Assembly: GCA_029204225.1 (NCBI GenBank)
Contig: CM055109.1
Location: forward strand, 28,476,861-28,540,860
Source of the DNA: Diphasiastrum complanatum
Lineage: Eukaryota > Streptophyta > Lycopodiopsida > Lycopodiales > Lycopodiaceae
Reading direction: 5' to 3'
DNA: 64,000 bases
Shown: positions 37,201-52,200 of the stretch, piece by piece
Layout of the letters: each line of letters starts with the position of its first letter
How positions within the stretch are numbered: the first letter of the stretch is position 1
The notes under the pieces: generated by a model
Database searches by the model: none
What the model was told of the DNA's origin: nothing
What the model saw: only the letters and a program-made list of their open reading frames with translations
Program-made: the position numbers and the translations under genes

Positions 37201-40200
37201 GTGATAACTAGAGTTGCATCAAGTTGACAAAGAATCCGTTTTTCACAGTAGGTCGAAGCATATTGAAATACAGCTACACATCATCAGAAAAAAATTTCAG
37301 AATCATGAAGTGGAGCTACAGACTTCCGTTCAATTTCTCACAGAATACATCTATTGTCCTGCAAAAGAGCAAGTTGCAAATATTTTTATTAAGGGACTTG
37401 GTAAAATAAATTGGATAAGTTTAGAGAACTAGTAGGAGTGATAGATAACAAAATAAGGATTAAGGGGGAGTGTTAGAAAGTTAATTTTATCCCTATTGTT
37501 AATAGGCCATGCCTGCAAGCTATTTTAGGGGCCTATGTTATTTAGATTAGTTATAGATCTAAGGTTGTAGTAGGACAATAGAACACTATTATAGGACTTC
37601 CATTTTTGATTAAGTAACTGACTTAGGCATCTACCTAGTATAAGACCTAAGATTTAGGTTAAGCTTTATGCTTTAGCTTTTGCTATTACCTAAGATAGAG
37701 ATAGGCAAATTATATAATGAGGAGCTGTGCCCTCCTCCATCATTTCATTGTAGCGAGTTTCAGTTCTATGACTTGAATATGAGATATTCTCTTATGTTCT
37801 ATGTATTCTTTGTTGTATGTGTGTGAGTACTAATAAGATCAGGTCACTCCACTTATGAATTTACTTATAATTCTAACACACCCCCGTTGTGAATTGGATG
37901 TATGACATTGGTTCACGAAGAAGTGGGGAAGCCCTAAGTGACTGCATGGTTAATTAGGTCAGCTAGGACGGGGGAGCGGATAGTTGAAAGTGACTGGGTA
38001 CATGTAAATTTGAGTTTTTTATGGAGTTGACGACCATCTTCATCATACCAGGGCTGCATGGGCAGCGGGAAGGTTTCTTGGTTTTGGATTTAGTGTTTTT
38101 GGAAGGAAAAGAAGGGAAACTGCAATAGTAGTATGTGTGATGGTGCAGGAGGTGATGTGTGGACGAAGAGATGGTGATCCCATGAGGTAGTCTATCAGAC
38201 CATGATCGCCACCATGTGGATGGTATTTGAAATCACTGGATGAAGGCCATTGAGGTAGACCATTGAAAATGGCCAGCTCATGAGCTTCCGGAGCTGTAGA
38301 AAATGCTCGCCATAATACACCAGTCCTCATTTGCCAAATGCCTCGAAATACCGAGCTCATGTCTATCTAAAGCTCTGATGCATAGAGGATCCTCATCTGC
38401 TTCATGGAATGGTGTTTGGTGTGATAGCGTGATCCTGTCCTGGCATTAAAATCCCCTAACAAGAGGACATGCTTTCTATCAGAAAATCTAATAATATCTG
38501 TTATGAAGTCCGTGTATGGTGAGCCGTTTTCTCATGTCAGTTGTTAATATCAGTTCATCCGCCTGTTTTGTATAGAAGAAGATATATTGACGTTACATCT
38601 AGGATAATAAAAGAAAAGTTTAAATTAGCCCAAGCGAGTCATTCTCTGTTTACATTCTCCATTTGTAAACCTCTAGCCTGTTCGCTGATTCATGCTGATA
38701 AGCCATATACAGTTGCAAAGTTTTGCTACATACGATGCTAAACTAATTATATTTGCATAGATATAGTAGGCATTGGCCCGGTATCTACCTCCTACCCATG
38801 AATACATAGCGACCTCTAATATTGGGCATTCTCATCTGAGCTGGATGAAGTTGTAAATTAAAGGTGCATGCCATTGTCTCATTTGCAGATTGATCTACAA
38901 AAAATCTGTTGAAAGAGGCATGAGGCCATTGCTTCTTGATAATTTTTATAGTAATCTGTAGGTCTTAATAATTTATTGTCAGTAGGTTTTACACAAGAAC
39001 AGTTTCTCATTTATGGAGTGTAGATGTCTACCTTACGAAACAGGCCCTTCAGGTCAGTGCTATCAAGGAAAGTTGATCTCGCGTCTTCTTAAATTTTTGG
39101 GTTATTTATAAAGCATCAGGCACTGCAATCAATTTTTTTTTTGTCAGTCACCCTGGTACTTAATGTGCTTTGCACTATATCAGGTATGCTAGAAAACATT
39201 CTCAAGTAACAGTCAAATCGGGGGAAGCTATTTTTCTGTAGCAGTCATTGACCTTTGTCCTAGATTTGCTAGCATATGCTCACAACTCTCTGGTCCTGGA
39301 ATCTTCCAAGTCATGTTGCTCAGTACGTAACATGTTATTCTTAAAAAATGATCAACATTCGCTCGTTTTGATATATCAAGGACTGTTATTTTACCATTGC
39401 CTTGCAGCAGTTCCATTGCTTGTATCCACCTCATAGAGTTATCATGATGAATGCTAGATGTATGATTCAAGGGCTGACAAGGTCCCAATTGTTCCAGCAT
39501 TGAGGATATATTCGGTTACAGTCAGTAATAATTTGTTCTGTTCTATCTTTAGAATCGTCTATGGCAATGCCCATTGTCCAGTTGTGTAAATTTCAAAAAA
39601 TTCCTTGTCAATTCAGAAATTTTTAGATTATTTGAGATTTGCCGTTGACCCATACTTCAGAATATTTATTTTCCAGATGGGTTTAAATAAATTTAATAAT
39701 GTTTGATATTAACAAATGATACACATAATACTGATTCTTGTACAGAGCTTTTCCAGACTAATCAATCAGCTGGGGACATGTTGTGCAGGTAATGCCATTG
39801 GCGGTTACAAACTTTGAGAACCTGGTTGTTGTTAGTGCATGCGCTAGCTTCTTAGAACTTTGTGGGCTGTCAGCAAGTATGCTACGTATCGATGTTGCTG
39901 TGCTTCGTCGAATTGCAGACTTTTACAAGGCTGCTGAAACCAATGCACTTTCTGGTGCCGGTATGCCTTCTAATCTTGATAGCACAGCCTTTGGCCATGG
40001 TGAAAGCATTGCAATTTTGCTTGCACAGTCCTTAGCTGACGAGTACATCAAGGAGGGGACTGATCTTTTTAGCGCAAAAACCAAGTTACATGGCAGCCAG
40101 AGAAGTACTGCAATTGGAACAAACAAGGTTTTTCTAGCCATCCTGCAAAAGCTTGAAAAGGCTAGTCTCAAAGAGGATTCAACAAGGAAAGGCGAAAGCA

Positions 40201-43200
40201 CTGCTGGGTCATGGCTTCTAACTGGTGCTGGGGAAGGTGCACGACTGCGAGCAATGCAACGAACAATGAGTGAACAGTGGAGCCTGGTTACCTCCTTTTG
40301 TCGTGTGCATCAATTACCACTTAGTACGACTTACCTTTCAGTCTTGGCTAAAGACAATGACTGGGTATGTATATGTTTGGTTTCTGATTTCTGGTTTTTG
40401 CTTTGTGCAGTAGAGCATGTCCTGTTTGACTTATAGTTAACTTTGGGCAAGGATTATCATCAGTGGACTTATCTTATAGTTGCTGGGTAACAGTTTCCAA
40501 TTCCTGGGAATGGAGGAATGCTGTTCCCACTTGCTTCCCAGCATGGAAAGGGAGGGGAACTTTCCCATCCATTTTTAGCCGGTTACACCACTTGCCCTGT
40601 GCAGCTAATGTCTGGGCCCATTTTTTTTCCATCCCAGCCCTAATTTCTCCTCCTGACCCTAATATTTTTCACTCCCATCCCGGATATTTTTTAATTTTGA
40701 TTTCTATTATATATAATTTGAGTGCCTGAAGCTTGTTTTGGAAAATTGAAATATCAAAATATTTGTTGTTTCAAGATACAATATGATACGTGGCATTCCC
40801 TTATTCTTCCCTCCCCTGGACACATCTTTGTTTGCAGGGTCGAGACGTTCCCTTATTCTCATTCCCTGGCATCAATGAATTAAATACTTATTGTCTTTGT
40901 ACTCTTAGTGGTCTGAGATTGTTTTCTTTCGAACACTAATCACCTTATTTCGTAATGCACATTACAGGCGAGTCATAACTTATTCCTAACTCAATGGTTG
41001 GCCATTTTAAATGATGTATGCACCTGCCCATCTTTTGATATTCTCTAAGTGTTCTTTTGCTTTCTTGAGCAGGTTGGTTTCTTGGCAGAAGCTCAAATAG
41101 AAGGTTGCCCATTGGCCCAGCTTATTAAAGTGGTAAGAGCTGGGCTTTCCCCTACTGCAATTCAGAATTTATTTCTTGACACAAGATGAGAGTCATTTGT
41201 ATGACTTTGGATTTTCTCATGGTTTATTTCAAAATTTGAAATTTTGGAAAACGATTAGGGTTTCTTGAATCGTTTTGCAGTAGGGTGACTTGAACTGCCA
41301 AAACAATTTCAAATTGATTCTAATTGTCAGAATTGAGTCAATTCAAGTTGATGTGTGAGTCGTGACTATGCACTATGGCAAATATCTAAGCTTATACGAC
41401 TATATTTGTATTATTGGTGCTTAAGTAGTTTGTGTTACCATTGAAGACAGCTTTCAACATACAAGCGATTTGTTTAGAGATTCTCTACGTTTTGTCACCC
41501 CAATTCTAGATGGTGTCAGTTGACTGGCCTTGATAAGCTATTTTCACTTTCCTGGCAGAATTCTGAACATTTTTCCTTTGGAATATGGATTTTGATGAAC
41601 TTTTGACTTGTCTGGGTTGACAACCATAGCCATTCATTCTCTGTTTTGTTTGTGATTGCCTAGCAAAGTACTTTTCAGTAGGCCCCCTAATATCCAAATT
41701 TTGATGAATTTTGTTTTTCAACCTCAATGGCTGACAATTTTTTTTGTCTTTTCATGATATCCACACTATCTGTGTCTCTTGAACTCCTGCATACTTTCAC
41801 TCTGAAATTCTTAGACAGTGGGAAGTACCTGAGCAGAACTGAACTTGATTGGATCCCAATTTGATAGCATAAGACATTTTAAGGACCGTGTACGTGATAT
41901 TGAAATTCTGGCTGAAACTTCACAATAAAGGATTGTTCACAAAACCTTGAACTCTTTTGTTGCTCCCATGGAGAATTTCATATACTTAGCTCAAATTTCT
42001 CATCTTAGGTTAAATGCACTAGCAGATGTAGATCCGAGTGAAATTCATTACAGTTAGTGCTGAGTAATGTCTTCTTACAGATTCGCTAGTGAGATCAGAG
42101 GCAGTTGAATTTTGATTTTAATCATTCATTCAGTGGGATACCCATTTCAAGATCTAACTTAAAAAGCTTTTCATGCAACTGTTGCCTAAGTAGATCATTG
42201 TCTATAATTGCTTTCTAAGATTTGTTGGTTCAAGAAGTGACATCAAGAGCCTCCTATTGTAAGCATAGTTACCAGATTACAAGACAGTTTTCAATAGCAC
42301 AGTTACAAGCTAAGATTCACTAGCTATGCTAGAAAGCAGGACTTAAGCTAGACGGCAAGAAGAGAATGCTTAAGGAGGCTAAAAGAGGAGCAATTATCAT
42401 AAACTGAATAAAGGAATACAATGCTGCCCTACTTATACCCTCTCCCCGAATCAAATGGATGATTCAAAAAAAGGGAGGGAAAAGGATTTGGAGGGAAAAT
42501 AGTGCGCCCTCCCAATAAGAGGACCCCCACACCAAATCAATGTGACCAAGTCCTAAAAATATAACTAAATAGGGCCCAAGGCCAGTATATGAATAAAAAG
42601 GGCCCTTAGGCCTGCTTATGCATAATAACAATAAAAGAATGGATGCGGCGAATGTAATGAGCCAAGTCCATAACTCTCCCTTGCAGAAAAACAAAGCCCT
42701 CCACCGGCTAGCAAGCATAATGACTATCTAAAACAATAATGTAAGCATGCTAAATACTGAAAAATCACGAACTAATGGAAATACTGATGGAGAGGACATA
42801 AGTCGTCACAACAGATACTCCAAAAGCATCATAACTGTGTAAAGCAAGTACTTAAGCAAATACGACAATAAAGAATAGTCATAGCTAGCTGAATCATGAA
42901 GCAGAGGGAACAACTACAATGACATCTGTAGTAGAGGAGAGAACTAAAGCCATGAGGGCTCGAGCCTGATCTGCCAATAATGGTGTATGATAAAACACAT
43001 CAATAGGCTCCCAAGTGGCCTCCTCAAGAGGACGACCATCTCACTGTACTAAAAACTGAACCTACCTATGACGTCGACTGTACTGAAGGGATGCGGCTGG
43101 CAAAAAAGGGAACAGCTCTGGCTCTGTAGGAAATGTGAGATCGAGAGGAGCATCATCCTCAATGGCAGCTCGTAACAGGCTAACATGAAAGATATCACAA

Positions 43201-46200
43201 GCTCGTGTAGAATCAGGCAACTGTAACCGGTATGTAACAGTGCTGAGGCGATCCAAGATACAGTAAGGCCCATAATAGCGTGGTGAAAGCTTCTCAGTAG
43301 AAGCGTGACCCTGAACAAAGTGATGACCTGCAAAGCGTAACCGGAGGTAAACCATATCACCAACCTGAAACTCAACATGACGACGATGACGATCAACAGA
43401 AGTCTGATAGCGCTGCTGACGAGCATCGGATAAAAAAGAAGCAATGGTAACTGGTGTATCATCCGGAGGAAGAGGCACCCCTGGCAAAAGTGGAGCATAC
43501 CCATGAGCCAATAAGAAAGGTGAAACTCCAGTGCTGGTACTAATAGAGATATTATAGCTATACTCTGCCAAACATAAATGATGGTCCCAATCCTTCCCGG
43601 AAGGAGAAACAAAATGTCGAAGGTAATCCTCAAGGATCCGATTAAGGACCTCAGTCTGCCCATCAGTAGTAGAATGATAAGCAGTACCCATCAGAAGCTG
43701 TACATCCAAAAAACGCATAAGCTCTGTCCAGAACGTAGATGTAAACTTACTATCCCGATCAGATAGGATAGTACATGGCATACCATGCAGGCGAAAAATA
43801 TCTGATAGAAAAAGACGTGCGCACTGCTCAGCTGTAATAGTACTGCGGACCGGTATAAAGTGTGCCTGTTTCGAGAACCGATCTACCACCACCATACAAG
43901 AGTCATGACCACGGCGGGTATGAGGAAGACCAAGGATAAAGTCCATAGAAATATCTGTCCACTAGCAATGAGGAATGGGCCAACTCTGGAGCAAACCAGC
44001 GGACTTAGCACGGGAGTATTTATTACGGGCACAAAAAGGACAATCACGAATAAGATGGGCTAGCTCAGACTTCATGGATGGCCAATAGAAATTGTCTTTA
44101 AGACGTGCATAAGACTTTTGAAAACCAAAATGGCCACCAATAGGGGAAGCATGAGCATCAGACAACAACTGAGGATGATTGGAAAGAGAACTGGGACTAC
44201 ATAAAGCACCATAGTGGTATAAACGATCATCAACAATAGTATAAACCTGGAACTTCCGAGAGGACGAAAGGGGACGAGTATGATAAACATCAGAAAAGTC
44301 AGAACAAGACAAATATGCGGCCGGTAAATCATCAAACCAAGAAGGAGATAAATGCAGGAAGACGAGATAAAGCATCAGTGGCCGTGTTTGCCTTGCCTGG
44401 ACGATACAAAATACAAAATATGAAAAGACCGTAAAAATTGTAACCAACGATATTGACGATCACGCTGAGGAAAAAGATAACGGAGAGACTGATGATCAGT
44501 AATGATATCAAAGGGAACACGATACAAATAATGACGCCATTTCTTAAGAGCATGGATGACAGCAAGTAGCTCTTTTTCATGTACAGAGTAACATTGCTCA
44601 TAAGAGCGCAAACGACGAGACTCATAAGCAATACCACACTCGGACTGACGGAGAAGAGCGCCTAAACCAATAGCACTAGCATCAGTCTCAACAATAAAAC
44701 GCTGATCAAACTGGGGAAGACACATAACAGTAGCAAAAACAATGGCATGACGTAAACCATCAAAAGCAGTTTGACACTCAGAAGTCCAAACAAAGGCATG
44801 AGACTTCTTTAGTAACGAATGAAGCGGAGCAGCCACAGTGGCAAAATACTTAACAGGAAGACGAAGATGGGTTGCCATACCCTAAAACATACGAACAGAA
44901 TGAACATCAATTGGGACAGGCCAATTCTCAATAGCCTGAACTTTCCGAGGATCAAGACGAATACGTCCACCACAAGTAAGAAAACCCAAAAATTCGATTT
45001 CAGCCATGGCAAAAGAACATCTGGACAATTTGGCGAACAGTTGATGCTTAATAAGTAATTCAAACACAGAAGATAGATGTTTTACATGATCAGACAAAGA
45101 AGTACTAAAAATAAGAATGTCATCAAAATAAACTAAGACACAAACACCTAAAAGAGGACGTAAAATATTATTCATAACATTCTGAAATGTCGGTGGACCA
45201 TTGTGAACACCAAATGGAAGAACTTGAAATTCATACAAACCCAAATGAGTACGAAATGCAGTCCTCATCAAAAGGACGCATCCGAATTTGGTAGTATCCA
45301 GTAGGTCAATTTTGGAAAAGATGGAAGAAGTGCTAAGCTGATCAAAAAGGTCATCCATGTGAGGTATAGGATACTGATTACGGATAGTCAGCTTGTTTAA
45401 AGCACGATAGTCAATGCAAAGGCGTTTGGTGCCATCTTCTTTGGCAACAAGGAGGACAGGAGCACCAAAAGGACTATGGCTAGGAACAATGAGGACCTGA
45501 CGTAAAAGGGAAGCAATTTGGAGCTGGACCTCATCATGTTCATCTTTAGACATACGATATGGAGCACGAGAGGGTTGGTAGCACTAGGACTAAGATCAAT
45601 ATAGTGGGTGACATCTCGTAATGGTGGCAGAGACGTAGGTTCTGAAAAGACCACAGAATACCGATGCAATAAGTCTGAAATCACCTGAGGAAGAGGACCC
45701 ATGGATGGAGCAGGAGGAGCAACAATCGATGTACTCTGAATGATAAAAAGAGCTGCACCATGAGCCTTTGGCAGGCTACGCATAAACTGCTTCCCGGTAA
45801 CCAACTGATAGTCACCCTGGGAATCAATACCGGAAAGTAAATGATGCCGACCAGCATGTGTAAAAGACAATGTCTGCTGAGAAAGATCCACAGCAACAAT
45901 ACCAAGGGATGAAAACCAATCTGCACCAAGAATAATGTCATAGCGCTCCAGAGGAATAATATAGAAATCTGCCTGTCTAGAGAAGTCACCAATGCTATAG
46001 TCCAAGCCCTGAAACATCTGAGAGCTGATAAAAGTATGTGAGCTAGCAACCTCAACACTGAGAGACTGTGTAGCAGAAATAGGTGTAGCACGAATCCTGG
46101 TGGAAATGTAACTGCTAATAAATGAGTGTGTACTGCCCGTATCCACTAAAGCAGTATACTCTCGTCCCAAAATGCGAACACGTAACCGAATAGAACGAGG

Positions 46201-49200
46201 ACCAGGACGCCCAGCCCAAGTAGCACAAGCAAGCTGCGCATGGCAAGCGGCAGAAGCAGGATCATCAGGAAGCGGGTCAGCTGACTCATCAACAGAATGT
46301 GGGTCAGGAGTATCAAGAATCTGGATATAAACATTAGAATCATCAGGAGTAAGAGCCTCATGGTAAAAAACAGCGGTAGGACCAGGAGACTGTCGGCAAT
46401 CACGGGCGAGATGATCTGGACTCTTACAGCGATAACAGAGGCGCTTCTGCTGAATCTCAGCGAACTTTGCGGCTGAATAATGGCGAACAAAGGCAAGGCG
46501 AGGTGTAGAAGGGCGAGGTGTAGAAGGAGAAGCAGTGGAAAGAGGGCGAGAAAAACGAGAAGAAGTGGACAACTCAAGATACTTATGCAGGGAGATAGCA
46601 TCTGAGAGAGTAGGAGGCCGAAAAGAGAAAACATCATATCGTAAGGAGCCTCTAAGACCAGCAATAAAACGTGAAATAAGCTCTGTAGGATGAAGATAAG
46701 AAAGCTCAGTAAACTGATCAATATAAGTAGTCAAATGACTAGTATGGCGAAGGCTACGAAACAGATCACGTTGGCGAACCAACCACTGTGGGTCAATCAT
46801 AGCCATACGAAGATCATGCCGAAAAGTAGGCCATATATGTAATCCCTGACGAGTAGGCTCAGAGCGATAGACACGCCACCAAGTCTGAGCTCGACCATCT
46901 AAATGTAACGCAACCAACTGCACTTTCTGGGTTTCAGTCTTGGGATACATAAGAAAATAGGTTTCTAACTTAGAGAACCAGTTTTCCAAGATATTCCCAT
47001 CAGATGAACCAAGATAAGTAGTAAGCTGGATGCAATCACGAAAATCACGAGCAAAATGAGGCTCAGGATTACCTGAAAAAGTAGAAGAAGGAAATCCTGG
47101 TGGTGCGGAGGGAAATCCAGGTGGTGGTACAGAAGACCCGAAAGGAGACCCATAAGAACTAGCACTGTATGAAGGGAGACCAAACGTACTACCAAAAGCA
47201 CCTCCTGAAGATGGAGATGGAGCAGGAGCAGGCGTACTCAAAATAGGAAATAAAGGTGCTTTACCAAGAAGATGAAGAATGTCTGGGGGGGTGGTATCCT
47301 CTCGTGGTAGGATAGTCTCAAGTCTAGAAAGAATACGATCAATACGACTCTCAAGATGATCCATGCGGGAATCAATATGTGTAAAATGAACATCTAAAGA
47401 GCTCTGCGGAGGGTCTTCTGATGAAGAAGTCGCCATAGGGACTAAGGAAGAGACAAAAACCAGAGGGAGAGGACGTTTGTCGTCATCCCAACTTAGTCTA
47501 ACTTTCGAAATCACCAAAAATGGCACGTAAACAGTCAATCAAGATGGATAATAATCAGAAAATGAGGGGCTGAGAAAGTAGAAGGTTTCTAACAAAATGG
47601 AAAAATGGAAAGAGGAGGGTGTGAGGCAACAAATATGAACAAGAATAGGGGGCTGGAAAGAGCAGTATATGAGCAGAAAAGACAACAAGTAGGTGCAAAA
47701 AGGGCGCAAGCAATACTTGGGTGGGTGCTGATCCGCCGTTCACTCGGTAGTGCCAACAAAGAGAGGTAAAAGCTGAAGATAATAGGGCACTGGGCAGCAA
47801 CTACCAAGATCCACAATATGCTGAAGAATAGGCTGAAAAAAGGTGCTGAAGTAAGGTGCTGAACAGCCTCCAATCAATAGCCGAAACGGGCAGCAAGTCG
47901 GTGAAAAGAACCGTTGAAAATGAGACGGTAGTAGGGCGCTGGACAATAGCTACCAAATCTGCAAAAACAATGAAAATCTGCCGAAAAAATCGACGAAAGT
48001 GATGGGTTACCGCTAAAAATGAGATGGTAGTAGGGCGCTGGACAGCCTCCAATCAATATTAAAAATGGATAGCAAATCGGTGACGAAAAGTGTCGAAAAT
48101 GATGAGGTAGTAGGGTGCTGGGCAATAGCTACCAAATCTGCAAAAACAATGAAAATCTGCCGAAAAAATCGACGAAAGTGATGGGTTAGCAGGGCGCTGG
48201 ACAGCCTCCACCAAAACTGCAAAAAATGATAAAGAAATCGTCGAAAGTGATGGCCAATAGACAGCCACCACCAGTCTGCAAAAATGACGGAGAAAAATCG
48301 ATGAAAGTGATGGGTGGTAGGGCGCTGGACAGCCTCCACCAATCTGCAGGAAGGTTGACGGAGAAAAATCGATGAAAGTGATGGGTGGTAGGGCGCTGGA
48401 CAGCCTCCACCAATCTGCAGGAAAGTGCTCTGATACCAAGTTACAAGCTAAGATTCACTAGCTATGCTAGAAAGGAGGACTTAACTTAGAAAGCAGGAAG
48501 AGAATGCTTAAGGAGGCTAAAAGAGGAGCAATTGTCATAAACTGAATAAAGGAATACAATGCTGCCCTACTTATACCCTCTCCCTGAATCAAATGGATGA
48601 TTCCAAAAAAGGGAGGGAAAAGGATTTGGAGGGAAAATAGTGCGCCCTCCCAATAGGAGGACCCCCACTCCAAATCAATGTGACCAAGTCCTAAAAATAT
48701 AACCAAATAGGGCCCAAGGCTAGTATATGAATAAAAAGGGCCCTTAGGCCTGCTTATGCATAATAACAATAAAAGAATGGACGTGGCGAATGTAATGAGC
48801 CAAGTCCATAACTAGCACCCCAAAAATGGGAACAGTATGACAATTTTGAATATGCATAAGGATGAATATGCTATGTCATCAACATTACGCATATGCCAAT
48901 TTGAATATGTATACGGATGAATATGCCACATCATCAAAATTTTCAGCTTTCTTGTCATACACTTACATGTCTAAGAAATTTTGACTGCCAACTACAGAAT
49001 TTCCATTTCCATGAATGTCCTTACCCCTAAAAATAGCATATGGCCATAGCTACGGCTATTACACTTATGATAGCTGTACGAAATGTCGTACGCAGTCGTT
49101 GTTGGGGCCAAAAAGATATGATATAGGTTTTTAGCCCCGTTGCCCCCACAAACATTGCAACTCTACATTCGATACAAGATGGCACGTGCTGGTAAGCTTG

Positions 49201-52200
49201 TTACGAAGAACAAGGAGATTGGATGTCATAAACTACATGGCTAATTGGGTCCATCATTGTCACGATTTTGAAATTCATGGATAGCAACTGTCAAAGCTGT
49301 TGCTGAGCGAGTGCTCACATGATTGAATGGAAATCCTTCTGTGGTCCATAAATGGGATGCCCTACAAAATCTAGACTCTTTATCTGTGGAAACAAGCCAC
49401 ATGCTCTCATTGTGTAGTGGTGAATTTTAATCCATTCCATGAGGAAATGCGTAGTGCAACTAAGCATCATTCATGTTAAAGTATCTGTCAGTTGAGTTGC
49501 TACCGATGTTCCATTTCTCTGTTTTTCAGCTGCTGGGCCTTATTCGAACTAAATTGGTATTTCCTTTTTGAAGAGCTTGACTACATCAAATATAGCAAAA
49601 GGATTATATTTTGTTGCATGAAAAGAAAACCTTAGTGTCTTATTTTTAGCTTCTCTTTGCAGGCTTCAGAAGAATTCTCTGATCCAAGAATAAAAAGCCA
49701 TCTTCTAACAGTGCTAAGGAGTCTCCCAGCAGCATCTCAACAACTACCAGTCATAGATAGCAGCTCACAGTACAAGCTGTCCATTAATCAAACAGTTTCA
49801 GTGCCTGCAGAGCTTTTTGCACTTTTGGCAGAGTTTGAGCACCGCAAGCATCCAGGAAAAGCTCTACTTTCCAAAGCAAAAGACTTACGCTGGCCACTTC
49901 TAGCAATCATAGCTTCTTGTTTTCCAGATGTCACATCTTTCTCTTGCTTAACTGTGTGGCTCGAGATTACGGCTGCAAGGTTGGTCCACTGTATCATGTG
50001 ATCTCAATACATGTCAAATCTTTGTCAAACTCTTTGTTCCCCTAGTAAAGTTCACTTCTTTCTTACCTGATAATTATTCGTTCTTCTGCTTCACCATATC
50101 CATTTTAAGACATGGAAGTGTGTTTCGAACTTTGCTTTTTACTGGTTATTTTCTAAAAGTTTGCGTCATGCTTAATCAGTGCAATGAACTGGGGATTTTT
50201 CTTGTTTCTGTGATTTGTCTTTTCCACATGGAGCTGGTTCATGTGTATGTGTTATTCCTGCATGTACATTTTTCATTGTTGTTGTAACTTTGTTCTAAAT
50301 CTGTGGCCTAGTTGGAACCTTAAAATAGTTGTTGAAACTCTAAAATTTCTGCTTGTCTATGTTGGCCCCTGGTCCTCTGTTGTTATTGATAAACTGGTGT
50401 GGGTCTTTGTTAATCTTTATGCTTAAGACTATTGTATCTCTTACAAAGGGGCTCTTGACAACTATCTCATGCAATTCTGCTTTTTTGTAAGTTTCATGCA
50501 GTGAGGGGCATACACAATCTCAAGACAGTTTTTTGATGAGGAATAATGTACTGCTTGAAAAGATTTTAGTTCATGTATATGCTTCTGCTAAGCAAGTTAG
50601 TACATATCAGTCATCTCACAAAACTTTCTGAACGATCATAGTACAACGAAATGTGTTTTCGAATTGTTTTTTACGGCAACGATTTGAACTTCAAAAAAAA
50701 ATTGGAATTGATCTGAATCGACTTGTGACTATGTGAAGAATGGATACTTTGTAAGGTTTTCAATCAATTCTTTGGCTAGAGTTGATTTGTCAGTTTTCGG
50801 ATGTTTGTTGACATGGTGGATCACATGCAGACATACATCATCCATTCGCGTAAATGATGCAGCAGCACATGTTGCTATTTCTGTGGGGGCTGCTGTAGAA
50901 GCAACGAATGCTTTACCGCCAAGTAGTAGAGTTATATCTTTCAGATATAATCGTAAAAGTGCAAAAAGACACCGCCGAATGTCTTTGGAGCGAACTGATG
51001 GTCAATCACATGGTCACAATCTTGCTGCTGCTGATGGACAGGTGGCCTCAAATTCCACTTTGGTTGATGCTGAGAGTCCTCCTTTGACAGTTCCTTCGAA
51101 GCAGTCAGATCAAGAACAAAGGGGCAAGCAGCTGATAGAGGGTCAGATTAACCTAGCTGCGGCCAGTGATGAACAGCAGTTGTTAGTGAGAATGCTAGCA
51201 GTGCTGTGTGAACAACAAAGGTTTCTTCCCTTGCTCAGAGCTTTTGAGCTCTTTACACCAGCCTCCCCTCTTCTGCCCTTCATCCGATTTCTGCAGGTAA
51301 AACCATATCAAGACTTTGAGGTCGATTGACTGAAACTTGTATGAGAAATGCTTTGTGGTTTCAAATGCCTGGACACCCACCCTAACACAACCTTCACCCT
51401 TAAACCTAAACTCTAAACTCCTAAACTATTAATTTTAAATATAAACCTCTCTGGTGAGTCATGACAAGTTTGTTAAGTTTTGACCCTCCTCATGGCTATT
51501 GGTTTGCAAGTGCCTGGATACTGGCCGTAATGTCTTAAACCCTAATCCTTGAAGCCTTAGCTCTCGACTGGTGTCAAGTTACGACAATTATGTTAACTCA
51601 TCTTGATACTGTCCCTAAACTCTTCAATTCTCAACTCTCGATCTCAGAAAAGTTTGTTAACCCATCTCATGGCTAATCGTTCACAAGTGCCTGACTATCG
51701 CCCTAAACTTTACACCCTAAATGATTGATCTTTGGTAAGTTATGACAAGTTTGCTAACCCATCTCATGGTTATAGCAACCCTAAACCCTAAACCCTTGAT
51801 CTTGGGTGAGTTATGACAAGTTTGTTAAATGACCTCATGGGTATTAGGTAATGGTTCATAAGTGCCTGGAAAACTGACCCTAAACCTTCAATTTGTGATC
51901 CCATGGACACTAACCCTAAGCCCTCAATCTTTGGTGAGTTTTGACAAGTTTGTTACCCCATTTCATGACTAATGGTCCATGACTGCCTGGATACTGACCC
52001 TAAACCCTTAAATCCTGAACCCTAAACCCTCAATCCTCGATCTCTAGTGAGTTATGACAAGTTTGTTAACCCGTTGCATGGCTAGTGGTTCTCAAGTGCC
52101 TGGATAATGACCCTACACCCTCGCATCCTGTCTAAACTCCGAATTCTCGATCTTGGGTGAGTTATGAGTGAGGGCAACTTTGTTAATCCATCTCATGGCT

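Larger units (their letters stand above)
36240..37878 (+). mobile_element. Internally deleted, non-autonomous copia element
   Basis: A 1.6-kb element that keeps a partial left LTR (36240 to about 36361), gag, the last part of RNase H, a polypurine tract and a full right LTR. Protease, integrase and RT are missing. The flanks CACCG (36235-36239) and CACCC (37879-37883) are a likely site duplication with one mismatch. Left and right LTRs have diverged, so it is older than copia B. Confidence 0.8.
42301..48813 (-). mobile_element. Ty3/gypsy chromodomain retrotransposon D, full-length, decayed
   Basis: 6,513 bases on the minus strand with two 375-base LTRs that differ at roughly 14 positions by eye, an exact 5-base site duplication, a tRNA-iMet primer site directly beside the LTR, a repeat-rich leader, gag with zinc knuckle, protease, RT, RNase H, integrase and a degraded chromodomain. 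Frameshifts at about 45560 and 44880 and others make it inactive. The LTR ends read AG...CT on either strand instead of TG...CA. It is older than gypsy A/C and of a different family. Confidence 0.9.

Noticed and set aside
47555-48769. Many overlapping minus-strand open frames of 70-130 codons
   Set aside because: They come from the tandem-repeat leader and LTR of gypsy D, are repeated between units and lack family motifs.
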